A DNA stretch of 64,000 nucleotides, taken from the NCBI GenBank assembly GCA_963714205.1, contig CAVQNQ010000002.1, positions 1,612,001 to 1,676,000 of the forward strand, in the 5' to 3' direction. Source of the stretch: CAVQNQ01 sp963714205. GTDB lineage: Bacteria; Acidobacteriota; Terriglobia; Bryobacterales; Bryobacteraceae. Both the position numbers and the translations under genes were made by a program. Of the stretch, positions 16,430 to 25,111 are shown in pieces (position 1 is the first letter of the stretch; the number at the start of each line of letters is the position of its first letter). The notes under the pieces were generated by a model. It saw only the letters and a list, made by a program, of their open reading frames with translations. It was not told the DNA's origin and did no database searches.

Positions 16430-18295
16430 ATGTTGAGCGGCTCTCACGGCTATCCGCGGCCGCAGCTGGAGAGGTCGGAATGGTTCAGCCTGGATGGCGC
16501 GTGGGAGTTCGCGCTGGATCGCGAGGCGGCTTTCCGGCTGCCCGGCGATCCCGCGTGGAACGCCACAATTCAAGTGCCGTTCTCGCCGGAAACGGCCCTG
16601 AGCGGCATCGGCGACACCGGCTTCTGCCGCGCCTGCTGGTATCGCCGCGAGTTCGAAGCTCCCCGGCTCAATCCCGCTGACCGGCTGCTGTTGCATTTCG
16701 GCGCGGTGGATTACAGCGCCAAGGTCTGGGTGAATGGGCATGAAGTCGCCGAGCACCAAGGCGGCTACACGCCGTTTTCGGCGGATATCACGGAACACCT
16801 CGCTCCGGAGGGGCCGCAGAACGTGGTCGTCTCGGCGGAAGACGATCCCGCTGATCTCTCCAAGCCGCGCGGCAAGCAGGATTGGCAGCTTCACCCGCAC
16901 TCCATCTGGTATCCGCGAACCACGGGCATCTGGCAATCGGTATGGATCGAGCGCGTGCCCCCCACCTACATCGGAGCGCTGCGCTGGACGCCCAACGTGG
17001 AGCGTTGGGAAATCGGCTTCGAGGCCTGGCTGGAAGGCGAGCGCCGCGAGGGCCTCCGGCTGGCCGTCAAGCTCTACGTGGGCGATACCATGCTCGTGGA
17101 TGACACCTACGCGGTGGTGGGCGGAGAGGTGCATCGCCGCATGGCGCTCTCCGATCCGGGAATCGACGACTATCGCAACGAGCTGCTGTGGAGCCCGGCG
17201 ACCCCCACCCTCATCCAGGCGGATCTCAAACTCTGGGGCGGGCGCGGCGAGCTGGTGGACACCTGCCGGAGTTATACCGCGCTGCGGTCGATCGGCGCGC
17301 AGGGCGACAAGTTCGTTCTGAACGGCCGGCCGTACCAGCTGCGCATGGTTCTCGACCAGGGTTACTGGCCCGAAAGCGGGCTCACGGCCCCCGACGACGA
17401 AGCCTTCCGCCACGATGTCGAGCTGGTCAAGGCCCTCGGCTTCAATGGCGTCCGCAAACACCAGAAGATCGAGAACCCGCGCTTCCTGTTTTGGGCGGAT
17501 ACGCTCGGCCTGCTGGTCTGGGAGGAGATGCCCAGCGCCTACCGTTTCACCAAGACTTCCATCGAGCGCCTCACGCGCGAGTGGTCCGCGGTAATCGCGC
17601 GCGATGTGAGCCATCCCTCCATTGTGGCCTGGGTGCCCTTCAACGAATCGTGGGGCGTGCCCGATCTACCGGATAGCCCCGCGCAGCGCCATTACGTCCA
17701 GGCGCTCTATCATCTCACCAAGACGCTCGACCCCACCCGCCCCGTGATCGGCAACGACGGCTGGGAAAGCGTGGCCACCGACATCATCGGTATACACGAT
17801 TACGACGACCAGCCCCAGCACATCGCGCGGCGCTACGGCAGCGAGGAGATTCCGCGCCTGTTCAAGCGGGAGCGGCCGGCCGGGCGCCTGCTGCTGCTGG
17901 AGGCGCCGGCCCAGGAGCAGCCCATCATGCTCACCGAATTCGGCGGCATCGCCTATGCTCCCGGCACCAGCGGCTGGGGCTACTCGCGCGCCAACACCGA
18001 AGAGGAGTTCGCTCACCGATACATGGAACTGCTGAAGGTGATTCGCTCCCTGCCTGTGCTGGCGGGCTTCTGCTACACCCAATTCGCCGACACGTACCAG
18101 GAGACCAACGGGCTGGTATACGCCGACCGGACGCCCAAGACGGCCATCGAGCACATCGCTCTGGCTACGCGGGGCCCGCGCACCCAGCACGACCACCAGA
18201 TCGAGTTCGAGTTTCGCGAGCGCCTGATGAATCACCAGCGTCATCAATACGTCATTCCCAAAGAGGATCACCACACCGCGCATGATCCCCGATAG
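16430..18295 (+). CDS. Glycoside hydrolase family 2 (beta-galactosidase/glucuronidase type)
   Basis: About 620-aa GH2 enzyme without a signal peptide, hence cytoplasmic. It has a sugar-binding domain (SLDGAWEFALD, CWYRREF, LHFGAVDYSAKVWVNGHEVAEHQGGYTPF), an immunoglobulin-like sandwich, and a TIM barrel. The catalytic acid/base glutamate is in VPFNESWG (codon about 17645) and the nucleophile glutamate in MLTEFGG (codon about 17936). AGGAGG at 16421-16426 fits either ATG 16430 (3-nt spacing) or TTG 16433 (6-nt spacing, better). It overlaps the following gene by 14 bp, implying translational coupling. It forms a three-gene cassette with a GH1-like protein and a glycosyltransferase/UGM-like fusion. 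Exact substrate is unknown. Confidence 0.88.
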   Translation: MLSGSHGYPRPQLERSEWFSLDGAWEFALDREAAFRLPGDPAWNATIQVPFSPETALSGIGDTGFCRACWYRREFEAPRLNPADRLLLHFGAVDYSAKVWVNGHEVAEHQGGYTPFSADITEHLAPEGPQNVVVSAEDDPADLSKPRGKQDWQLHPHSIWYPRTTGIWQSVWIERVPPTYIGALRWTPNVERWEIGFEAWLEGERREGLRLAVKLYVGDTMLVDDTYAVVGGEVHRRMALSDPGIDDYRNELLWSPATPTLIQADLKLWGGRGELVDTCRSYTALRSIGAQGDKFVLNGRPYQLRMVLDQGYWPESGLTAPDDEAFRHDVELVKALGFNGVRKHQKIENPRFLFWADTLGLLVWEEMPSAYRFTKTSIERLTREWSAVIARDVSHPSIVAWVPFNESWGVPDLPDSPAQRHYVQALYHLTKTLDPTRPVIGNDGWESVATDIIGIHDYDDQPQHIARRYGSEEIPRLFKRERPAGRLLLLEAPAQEQPIMLTEFGGIAYAPGTSGWGYSRANTEEEFAHRYMELLKVIRSLPVLAGFCYTQFADTYQETNGLVYADRTPKTAIEHIALATRGPRTQHDHQIEFEFRERLMNHQRHQYVIPKEDHHTAHDPR

Positions 18296-19418
18296 AGGGC
18301 TGTTCCAATCTTTCTGGATAGCGGGCTTCGAATGCTCATGCCAGATCAACACCGCCGGCGCCCGCATCGATATGACCGCCGCGCTCCAGCACGACATCAT
18401 GGCCGAGGAGGATTACCGGCGCCTCATCGATGTGGGTATCGCGACTGCGCGCGACGGAGTGCGCTGGCACCTGATCGACCGTGGCGGCTGCTACGACTGG
18501 AGCTCCTGGATCCCCATGCTGCGGGCGGCGCGGGCCGCCGGCGTCCAGGTGATCTGGGACCTGTGCCATTACGGCTGGCCGGACGATCTGGATGTCTTCT
18601 CGCCGGCCTTCGTCGAGCGTTTCGCGCGCTTCGCCGGGGCGGCCGCGCGCATTCACCTCGAGGTGGCCGGCCGCGCGGGCTTCTATGCCCCGGTGAATGA
18701 AATCAATTTTCTGGCCTGGGCCGCCTCTCGTGAGCTGATCTTCCCCTATGCTCGCGGCCGCGATGGCGAGCTCAAGCGCCAATTCGTGCGCGCCGCGCTG
18801 GCCGCCGTGGATGCCGTTCGCGAGGCCGATCCCGGCGCGCGCTTTCTCTTTCCGGAGCCGTTGATTCACAACGTGCCGCCGCGCTGGATACCCTGGATTA
18901 AGAAACCCGCGCGGGATCAGCGGGCCAGCCAGTTCGAGGCGTGGGACATGATCGCGGGCCGCGCCGCGCCGGAGCTGGGCGGCGACGAACATTACCTCGA
19001 TATCGTGGGCGTGAACTTTTACGCCGCCAACCAGTGGGAAGTCCCCGGCGGGCGCAAGATGCACTGGGATGCCGGCTCGGACGACCCCCGCTGGGTGCCG
19101 CTTCACCGGCTGCTCGCGGAAGTGGCCGGGCGCTATAACCGGCCGCTCGTGATCGCCGAAACCAGCCATTACGGCATCGGCCGCGCGCCGTGGCTCGATG
19201 AGATTGCCGCCGAGTGCGTGCTGGCCCGCGAGGCCGGCGTGGACCTCGAAGGCGTGTGCCTCTATCCCATCCTCGATCGCTTCGATTGGGAGGATGCCAC
19301 CCACTGGCATAACAGCGGGCTCTGGGATATGCACCGCGACGGCGGCGGCAAGTACCAGCGCGTACTGCACGGAAAGTACGCCACCGCTCTTCGCAAAGCA
19401 CAGAAACTATTGCCCTAA
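18282..19418 (+). CDS. GH1-like (beta-glucosidase-type) TIM-barrel protein
   Basis: 378 aa, shorter than classical GH1 enzymes (about 450). The N-terminal GFECS, DGVRWHLID, and VIWDLCHYGWPDDLDVFSPAFVERFARFA blocks resemble GH1. The acid/base region reads APVNEINFLAW (Glu in place of the NEP glutamate) and a late Glu in VIAETSHYG is a candidate nucleophile. Because the sequence around the acid/base departs from TFNEP, the activity is uncertain. Its ATG lies inside the end of the GH2 gene (14-bp overlap). Cassette context points to synthesis or trimming of a surface glycan rather than sugar scavenging. Confidence 0.75.
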   Translation: MIPDRGLFQSFWIAGFECSCQINTAGARIDMTAALQHDIMAEEDYRRLIDVGIATARDGVRWHLIDRGGCYDWSSWIPMLRAARAAGVQVIWDLCHYGWPDDLDVFSPAFVERFARFAGAAARIHLEVAGRAGFYAPVNEINFLAWAASRELIFPYARGRDGELKRQFVRAALAAVDAVREADPGARFLFPEPLIHNVPPRWIPWIKKPARDQRASQFEAWDMIAGRAAPELGGDEHYLDIVGVNFYAANQWEVPGGRKMHWDAGSDDPRWVPLHRLLAEVAGRYNRPLVIAETSHYGIGRAPWLDEIAAECVLAREAGVDLEGVCLYPILDRFDWEDATHWHNSGLWDMHRDGGGKYQRVLHGKYATALRKAQKLLP

Positions 19419-19532
19419 AGCGCCACGTGGCACGGTTCCACACAGTGGCAGGCCATCTGCACTCTCCTGGCACAAGCCCGCTTCCATGCGGGGCGCCACG
19501 CACCAGCTTTCAACTCAGAGCAGGAGGAAAGA

Positions 19533-22202
19533 ATGCAGTCTGTCCCTACAATCCTTACGTTTTCCCACCTGCGTTGGGACTTCGTGTACCAGCGCCCGCA
19601 GCATTTGCTGTCGCGGCTGGCTTCATCCCGGCGTGTAATTTTTGTCGAGGAGCCGATATTGTGCGAATCCTCGCATCCTCAGTGGCAGTTTCACCAGCCT
19701 GAACCCAATGTGCTGGTTTGCCGTCCCCAAACCCCCGTCCGCGCGCATGGTTTTCATAACGAACAGATGCCGTACCTGAAAGACCTTGTACGGGAGCTCG
19801 TGGAAGGAGAGAGCCTTGACGATTACGTTCTGTGGTTCTACACACCCATGGCTTACCCTCTGGCCGGAGGGCTCCGGCCGCAGGCCGTGGTGTACGACTG
19901 CATGGACGAGCTCTCCGCGTTTCTCAACGCTCCGGCTGAACTGATCGAGCGCGAAGCCGATCTGATGCGCTCCGCCGATCTCGTGTTTACCGGCGGGCCG
20001 AGCCTCTACCGCGCCAAGAAAGACCGCCATCCGCGGGTCCACTGCTTTCCGAGCAGCGTGGATGCGAAGCACTTCGCCACGGCCGCCAACGGCATGCAGG
20101 AGGCCGGCGACCAGGCCGATCTTCCCCATCCCCGGCTGGGCTATTTCGGCGTGATCGACGAGCGCCTGGACATCCCGCTCATCGAAGCCCTGGCGGACGC
20201 CCGCCCCGAATGGAGCATCGTGCTGGTGGGGCCGGTGGTGAAGATCGATCCCGCCATCCTTCCGCGGCGTCCCAATATCCGCTATTTAGGACAGCGTCCC
20301 TACAAGCAGTTACCCGCGTACCTGAAGGGCTGGGACGTCTGCCTGCTGCCCTTCGCGCGCAACCAGTCCACCAAGTTCATCAGTCCCACCAAGACACTTG
20401 AGTACATGGCGGCCGGTAAGACCATCGTCAGCACTCCCATAACCGACGTAGCCGAACCTTATGGCGATATCGTTTACCTGGGCGGAACGCCGGAAGAGTT
20501 CCTGGCGGCGTGCGATCAGGCTCTCGCGGCTGCCCCGGCCGAGCGCGCCGAGCGGCAAAGCAGAATGGGCGCCGTGGTGGCCGGAACTTCGTGGGATGCC
20601 ACGGTGCGGCGCATGGAGGAGCTGGTTGCGGAGCGCATCTCCGCGTCGCGGGCCGCGCGCCGGCCCGCGAGCCGCGCTCGCGCGATCGTGGTGGGCGCCG
20701 GGCCCACGGGCCTGAGCGCAGCGTATCACCTCGGCAAGGATTCGATTCTCCTCGAACAGAACAGCCGCGTGGGCGGGTGGTGCCGGTCGCTCGAAGTCGA
20801 CGGCTTCACCTTCGATTTCGCCGGCCACATCATGTTCTCCAACGAGCCCTTCGTGCACCAACTCTACAAGATGCTGCTCGGCGACAATGTCCACTGGCAG
20901 GATCGGGAAGCCTGGATTTACAGCCAGAACGTGTACACGCGCTATCCCTTCCAGGGATCTCTCTACGGCTTGCCCGCCAGCGTGATCCGGGAGTGCCTCA
21001 CGGGCGCCATCGAGGCGCGTTTCGGCCCTCTCAAAACGCTCCGCAAGGCCAACGGCGCCAATGGCGCCAACGGCAAAGCCAACGGCGGCGGGCATTGCAG
21101 AACGGCCGATATCAAGCACGGCGATGTCAAGGATTGTTGCGCCGATGGCATCCTGGAAGCCTCCGCGGCGCTCTCGGAACCGGCCTGCGCCGGGGCGCCC
21201 GCGGCCGAGCCGCGCAACTTCGAAGAGTTCATTTACAAAGTGTGGGGCGCAGGAATCGCCAGGCACTTCGCCATCCCCTATAACCGCAAGCTATGGGCCG
21301 TGCCGTTGAGCGAGATGGAGACCTCCTGGCTGGGCGGCCGCGTGCCGCTGCCGGACCTCGAAGAGATGATCGAGGGCGCGCTCTCGCCCAAGCCCAAACC
21401 GATGGGGCCGAACGCGCGTTTCGGCTATCCTCTGCGCGGCGGCTTCCAGGCGCTGATGGACGCGTGGATTCCGTTTTTGAAGGGCGAACTGCGCCTGAAC
21501 AGCCGGGTGGTGAAGGTTTCGCCGCGGGAACGCGCCGTCTGGCTGAGCGACGGCTCCCGGCTGCGCTACGAATCTCTAATCAGCACCATGCCGCTTCCCG
21601 TGCTGATCCGGCAAATCGGAGAGGAGGCCCCTTCGGACGTTCGCGCCGCTGCCGCCAGCCTGCGGCACGTCTCGGTGCGCTGTGTCCACATCGGCGTGGG
21701 CCGCGAGAAGATCACCGAAAAGCACTGGATCTACTACCCCGAGGAGAGTGTCTTCCACCGGATCTTCGTGCAGGGCAATGCCAGCCCGCATTGCAACCCG
21801 CCGGGCGGCTTCGGTCTGACCTGCGAGATCACCTATTCACCGCACAAGCCGCTCCCGGCCGAAGGTGAGGATCTCATCAGCCGTTGCATCGCCGACTGCC
21901 ATAAAGTGGGGATCTTCAAGCCCGACGATCCCGTGCGGGCCACCGCGCAGGTGGACTTGCCGCACGCATACGTGGTCTACGATCACGGCCGCGCCAAGGC
22001 CGTGCAGGCGATTCGCGATTGGCTGGCGGAACGCGACATTGTTCTCGCGGGCCGCTACAGCGAATGGGAGTACTACAATTCGGACCACGCCTTCATCGCC
22101 GGCCGGAAGGCCGCCGAAGAGGTGGCCGCGCGGCTGGCGCCGGCCTATCCCACTTCCAGCGTGGAAACGCTGGATTCGCTGTCGCCGTTTTCAGCGATCT
22201 GA
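19533..22202 (+). CDS. Fusion: glycosyltransferase + UDP-galactopyranose mutase-like FAD protein
   Basis: 889 aa, with AGGAGG about 7 nt before ATG. Residues 1 to about 370 are a GT-B glycosyltransferase (HLRWDFVYQRPQHLLSRL, YDCMDELS, LGYFGVIDERLD, and the donor-binding region FISPTKTLEYMAAGKTIVSTPI). From about 385 an FAD-dependent domain begins with the dinucleotide motif VVGAGPTGLSAAYHLG and GGWCRS, and continues with UGM/protoporphyrinogen-oxidase-like blocks (FDFAGHIMFS, FIYKVWGAGIARHFAIPYNRKLW, YPLRGGFQALMDAW, EYYNSDHAFIAGRKAAEEVA). A low-complexity insert (about 510-560, NGANGAN followed by a Cys-rich stretch) interrupts the FAD part. Its 3' end overlaps the convergent oxidoreductase gamma gene by 58 bp. 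Confidence 0.85.
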   Translation: MQSVPTILTFSHLRWDFVYQRPQHLLSRLASSRRVIFVEEPILCESSHPQWQFHQPEPNVLVCRPQTPVRAHGFHNEQMPYLKDLVRELVEGESLDDYVLWFYTPMAYPLAGGLRPQAVVYDCMDELSAFLNAPAELIEREADLMRSADLVFTGGPSLYRAKKDRHPRVHCFPSSVDAKHFATAANGMQEAGDQADLPHPRLGYFGVIDERLDIPLIEALADARPEWSIVLVGPVVKIDPAILPRRPNIRYLGQRPYKQLPAYLKGWDVCLLPFARNQSTKFISPTKTLEYMAAGKTIVSTPITDVAEPYGDIVYLGGTPEEFLAACDQALAAAPAERAERQSRMGAVVAGTSWDATVRRMEELVAERISASRAARRPASRARAIVVGAGPTGLSAAYHLGKDSILLEQNSRVGGWCRSLEVDGFTFDFAGHIMFSNEPFVHQLYKMLLGDNVHWQDREAWIYSQNVYTRYPFQGSLYGLPASVIRECLTGAIEARFGPLKTLRKANGANGANGKANGGGHCRTADIKHGDVKDCCADGILEASAALSEPACAGAPAAEPRNFEEFIYKVWGAGIARHFAIPYNRKLWAVPLSEMETSWLGGRVPLPDLEEMIEGALSPKPKPMGPNARFGYPLRGGFQALMDAWIPFLKGELRLNSRVVKVSPRERAVWLSDGSRLRYESLISTMPLPVLIRQIGEEAPSDVRAAAASLRHVSVRCVHIGVGREKITEKHWIYYPEESVFHRIFVQGNASPHCNPPGGFGLTCEITYSPHKPLPAEGEDLISRCIADCHKVGIFKPDDPVRATAQVDLPHAYVVYDHGRAKAVQAIRDWLAERDIVLAGRYSEWEYYNSDHAFIAGRKAAEEVAARLAPAYPTSSVETLDSLSPFSAI

Positions 22203-22753
22203 GCGACGAGCGCCGAACCGTATTCGAAGCCTTTATCGAAGGCTTCGAGGTTGAGCTTCTGCATGGCGGGCGGGACCGAATCGGCCACCGCCTGGCGAAG
22301 CGCCGCGGAGTCAACCAGTTTCGTCACCGCGCCGAAGTACCCCACCATCACGATGTTGAGCACCACCTTGCGGCCCAGCTCCTCGGCCAGGCGCGTGGCC
22401 GGCACGCCATATACCAGCTTGCGGCTGGGCGTGCCATCCAGGCGCACCAGGTCCTGCTCGACGATCAGGATGCCGCCGGGCTTCAACTGGGGAGAAAAGC
22501 GCGTGTAGGCTTCCTGCGACATCACGATCAGCACATCCGGCTGCGTGACGTAAGGATAGAGGATCGGCTCGCTCGACAGGATCACCTGGGCGCTCGAAGA
22601 GCCGCCCCGCGCCTCCGGCCCGAAGCTCTGCGTCATGGTGGCGTAGCCGCCCTCGAAGATGGCCACCGCCTTGCCGATCACGGCCGCGGCCAGGATCACG
22701 CCTTGTCCGCCAAATCCGGCGATTCGAATTTCCGTCAGCATTCGCTGCAGCAT
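22145..22753 (-). CDS. korC: 2-oxoacid:ferredoxin oxidoreductase, gamma subunit
   Basis: 202 aa, gamma-type subunit (MLTEIRIAGFGGQGVILAA, MTQSFGPEARGGSSSAQVILS, PDVLIVMSQEAY, NIVMVGYFGAV). Fourth and last gene of a delta-alpha-beta-gamma operon. The start overlaps korB by 19 bp (ATG 22753); an internal ATG at 22741 is equally possible. The order and motifs fit 2-oxoglutarate (KGOR) rather than pyruvate enzymes, but the substrate is inferred. The last 58 bp overlap the convergent glycosyltransferase fusion. Confidence 0.88.
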   Translation of the reverse strand: MLQRMLTEIRIAGFGGQGVILAAAVIGKAVAIFEGGYATMTQSFGPEARGGSSSAQVILSSEPILYPYVTQPDVLIVMSQEAYTRFSPQLKPGGILIVEQDLVRLDGTPSRKLVYGVPATRLAEELGRKVVLNIVMVGYFGAVTKLVDSAALRQAVADSVPPAMQKLNLEAFDKGFEYGSALVAQIAENGDSESSVSTLEVG

Positions 22754-23637
22754 GGGCCCTCCGGCTCCACGTAACGGTCGCCCAGGGTGTGGACCATCTG
22801 GGTGCGCAACATCTCGAGATAATCCGGCCGGTCGCGATCCACGAATTTGCCCAGCACGATCTCACCCGTGCGGGTAAGATTGCATTCGCCGGTGGGCGCG
22901 CCGTTGCGGATCTTTCCCGCGGCTTTATAGTATTTCATGGCATCCAGGGCGTCCCCCATTTTGTTGCGGCGCTGGTAGAGCGTGGGGCAGGGCGAGAGCA
23001 CTTCGATGAAACAGAAGCCCTTCTTCTTGAACACCTCTTCCATGGAGCGGCTGAGCTGTTTGACATGGTAGGTGGTCCAGCGCGCCACGTAGGAAGCTCC
23101 CGCGGCCTCCGCCAGGGCTACCAGGTTGAAGGTCGGCTCGAACACGCCGTAGGGCGCCGTGGAGGTAATCGACTCGCCGGGCGTGGTGGGAGCCGTCTGG
23201 CCACCCGTCATCGCGTAGGTCATGTTGTTCACGCAGATGACCTTGAGATCCATGTTGCGGCGGGCGGCGTGGATGAAATGGTTGCCGCCGATGGCGAACA
23301 GGTCTCCATCGCCCGAATACACCACCACCTGCAGCTCCGGGTTCGCCAGCTTCAGCCCGGTGGCGAAGGGAATGGCGCGTCCGTGCGTGGTATGAAACGA
23401 ATCGAGCGCGGCGTAGCCCGCCACGCGTCCGGTGCAGCCGATCCCGGAGACCACCGCGACCTTGTCGAGATTGGCCTTGGATTCCAGCAGGGCGCGCGTG
23501 AAACAGTTGACCGTGGTGCCGATGCCGCAGCCCGCGCACCAGATGTGCGGCATGCGGTCCATGCGGAGGAACGGCTCGACGGGGTTGCGGGCTCCCTCGG
23601 GGATCTCCATGGGAATTTCGAGGGTGTTTTCGATCAT
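22735..23637 (-). CDS. korB: 2-oxoacid:ferredoxin oxidoreductase, beta (thiamine diphosphate) subunit
   Basis: 300 aa. Binds thiamine diphosphate and an Fe-S cluster. Visible motifs are HIWCAGCGIG, VVSGIGCTGRVAGY, the TPP motif region SGDGDLFAIGGNHF, followed by NNMTYAMTGGQTAPTTP, and EVLSPCPTLYQRRN. Together with alpha, gamma and the ferredoxin-like delta it decarboxylates a 2-oxoacid to acyl-CoA, passing electrons to ferredoxin (or runs the reverse carboxylation). Its ATG overlaps the korA stop by 4 bp, indicating coupling. Confidence 0.93.
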   Translation of the reverse strand: MIENTLEIPMEIPEGARNPVEPFLRMDRMPHIWCAGCGIGTTVNCFTRALLESKANLDKVAVVSGIGCTGRVAGYAALDSFHTTHGRAIPFATGLKLANPELQVVVYSGDGDLFAIGGNHFIHAARRNMDLKVICVNNMTYAMTGGQTAPTTPGESITSTAPYGVFEPTFNLVALAEAAGASYVARWTTYHVKQLSRSMEEVFKKKGFCFIEVLSPCPTLYQRRNKMGDALDAMKYYKAAGKIRNGAPTGECNLTRTGEIVLGKFVDRDRPDYLEMLRTQMVHTLGDRYVEPEGPCCSEC

Positions 23638-24791
23638 TGAACCGCCTCCAGGATGGCTTTGAGAATTACGTCGGGATTATGCACCGTTCCTCCGGCGTGG
23701 GTTACCGGAATCGTCGCGGCGCGGCCGGCCGCGGCGCGCTCCACTTCGAGCGCCATCTGGCCCAGGTTCAGCTCGGGAACCACGAAGGCCTTCACGCGGC
23801 CCGCCAGCTCACGGATGCGCACGGCCGGGAACGGCCAGGCTGTGATCAGCCGGAACTTGCCGGCCCGCACGCCCCGCTGGCGCGCCATGTCGATCGCCCG
23901 CTGCGCCACGCGCGAGGTGATGCCGTAGGACACCACCACCACTTCGGCGTCATCCAGGTTGGCAGCCTCGAACAGAGCGCGCTCATCGGCCAGCGGCGCC
24001 AGCTTCTCTTGCAGCCGCCGGACCTTGCGATCCTGGGTCTCCACGTTCATGCTGGGATAGCCTCGCTCGTCGTGCGTCAGCCCGGTGACGTGGAACCGGT
24101 AGCCTTCGCCGGCGCGCACCATGTCGGGAACCAGATCCGCCTGCGGCTGGTAGAGACGGAATTCTCCGGGCGGCAGCTTGGTGTAGCGGCGCGGCGTGAC
24201 ATCGATCTGGCCGGGCTCCGGAATCACCACCTTCTCGGTCATGTGGCCGACGCATTCATCGAGCATCACCATGACCGGAACGCGGAACTCCTCGGCCAGG
24301 TTGAACGCCTGAATGGTGAGGTCGAAGCTCTCCTGCGGAGAGTTGGGGCACAGCGCGACGGTGCCGTAATCGCCGTGCGAACCCCAGCGCGCCTGCATCA
24401 TGTCGGCCTGCGCCGGCAGCGTGGGAAGGCCGGTGGAAGGCCCGCCGCGCTGCACATTCACGAAAACGCACGGCGTTTCGGTCATGGCGGCGTAGCCAAT
24501 ATGTTCCATCATCAGCGAGTATCCCGGGCCGGAAGTTACCGTGAAGGCTTTGGCGCCTCCCCACACGGCTCCCTGTATGGCGATGGAGGCAGCCAACTCG
24601 TCCTCCATCTGCACGAACACGCCGCCCACCGTCGGAATGCGCGACGCAAACCGTTCGACCACCTCCGTCGAGGGGGTGATGGGATATCCTGCGGCAAATC
24701 GCGCACCGGCTGCGAGAGTTCCCTCACAGCAAGCATGATCTCCGTCGAGGAAATGGACACCCGTCAGGACGCCCTTGGGGTCAGCGTGCAT
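23634..24791 (-). CDS. korA: 2-oxoacid:ferredoxin oxidoreductase, alpha subunit
   Basis: About 385 aa. The motifs EGTLAAGARFAAGYPITPSTEVVE, FVQMEDELAASIAIQGAVWGGAKAFTVTSGPGYSLM and the GPSTGLPT loop define the alpha subunit; the YPITPSTE form is typical of the KorA class. ATG 24791 is preferred over 24833 because the product then starts MHADPKG... and overlaps the end of the delta gene by only 11 bp. It is co-transcribed with korD, korB and korC. Confidence 0.92.
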   Translation of the reverse strand: MHADPKGVLTGVHFLDGDHACCEGTLAAGARFAAGYPITPSTEVVERFASRIPTVGGVFVQMEDELAASIAIQGAVWGGAKAFTVTSGPGYSLMMEHIGYAAMTETPCVFVNVQRGGPSTGLPTLPAQADMMQARWGSHGDYGTVALCPNSPQESFDLTIQAFNLAEEFRVPVMVMLDECVGHMTEKVVIPEPGQIDVTPRRYTKLPPGEFRLYQPQADLVPDMVRAGEGYRFHVTGLTHDERGYPSMNVETQDRKVRRLQEKLAPLADERALFEAANLDDAEVVVVSYGITSRVAQRAIDMARQRGVRAGKFRLITAWPFPAVRIRELAGRVKAFVVPELNLGQMALEVERAAAGRAATIPVTHAGGTVHNPDVILKAILEAVQ

Positions 24792-24999
24792 AGCGCGCCC
24801 CGAAAATTGCGAAGTCCGGACAGTACATTCCACACAGATCGCAACCGCTGCATTTCTCCGCGGCTATCGCGTGTGGAGGGTGATAACCCTTAGAATTGAA
24901 AGCCGGTGAAAGCGTTAGAACGTGGGTGGGACAGAACTCGACGCAGAACCCGCAGCCTTTGCAGCGTTCCACCGTGATCGCCACGAACCCCTTTGCCAT
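24781..24999 (-). CDS. korD: Ferredoxin-like delta subunit of the 2-oxoacid oxidoreductase (two 4Fe-4S)
   Basis: 72 aa with two CX2CX2CX3C clusters (CKGCGFCVEFCP and CSGCDLCGMYCP). First gene of the operon; it passes electrons from the catalytic subunits to soluble ferredoxin. TCCC/GGGA-type ribosome-binding sequence lies just upstream of ATG. About 110 bp separate it from the AAA+ gene upstream on the same strand. Confidence 0.92.
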   Translation of the reverse strand: MAKGFVAITVERCKGCGFCVEFCPTHVLTLSPAFNSKGYHPPHAIAAEKCSGCDLCGMYCPDFAIFGARYAR

Positions 25000-25111
25000 C
25001 AGATTTCCCTCCGAATGTGTTCAATGCTACGGCTGCACGCCAGGTGCCACTTTCGATAGTGAGGGTTTTAGGCGCGGGCGGTCCGGTGGAGCGCCGCAAC
25101 GCGGGCTTTCG

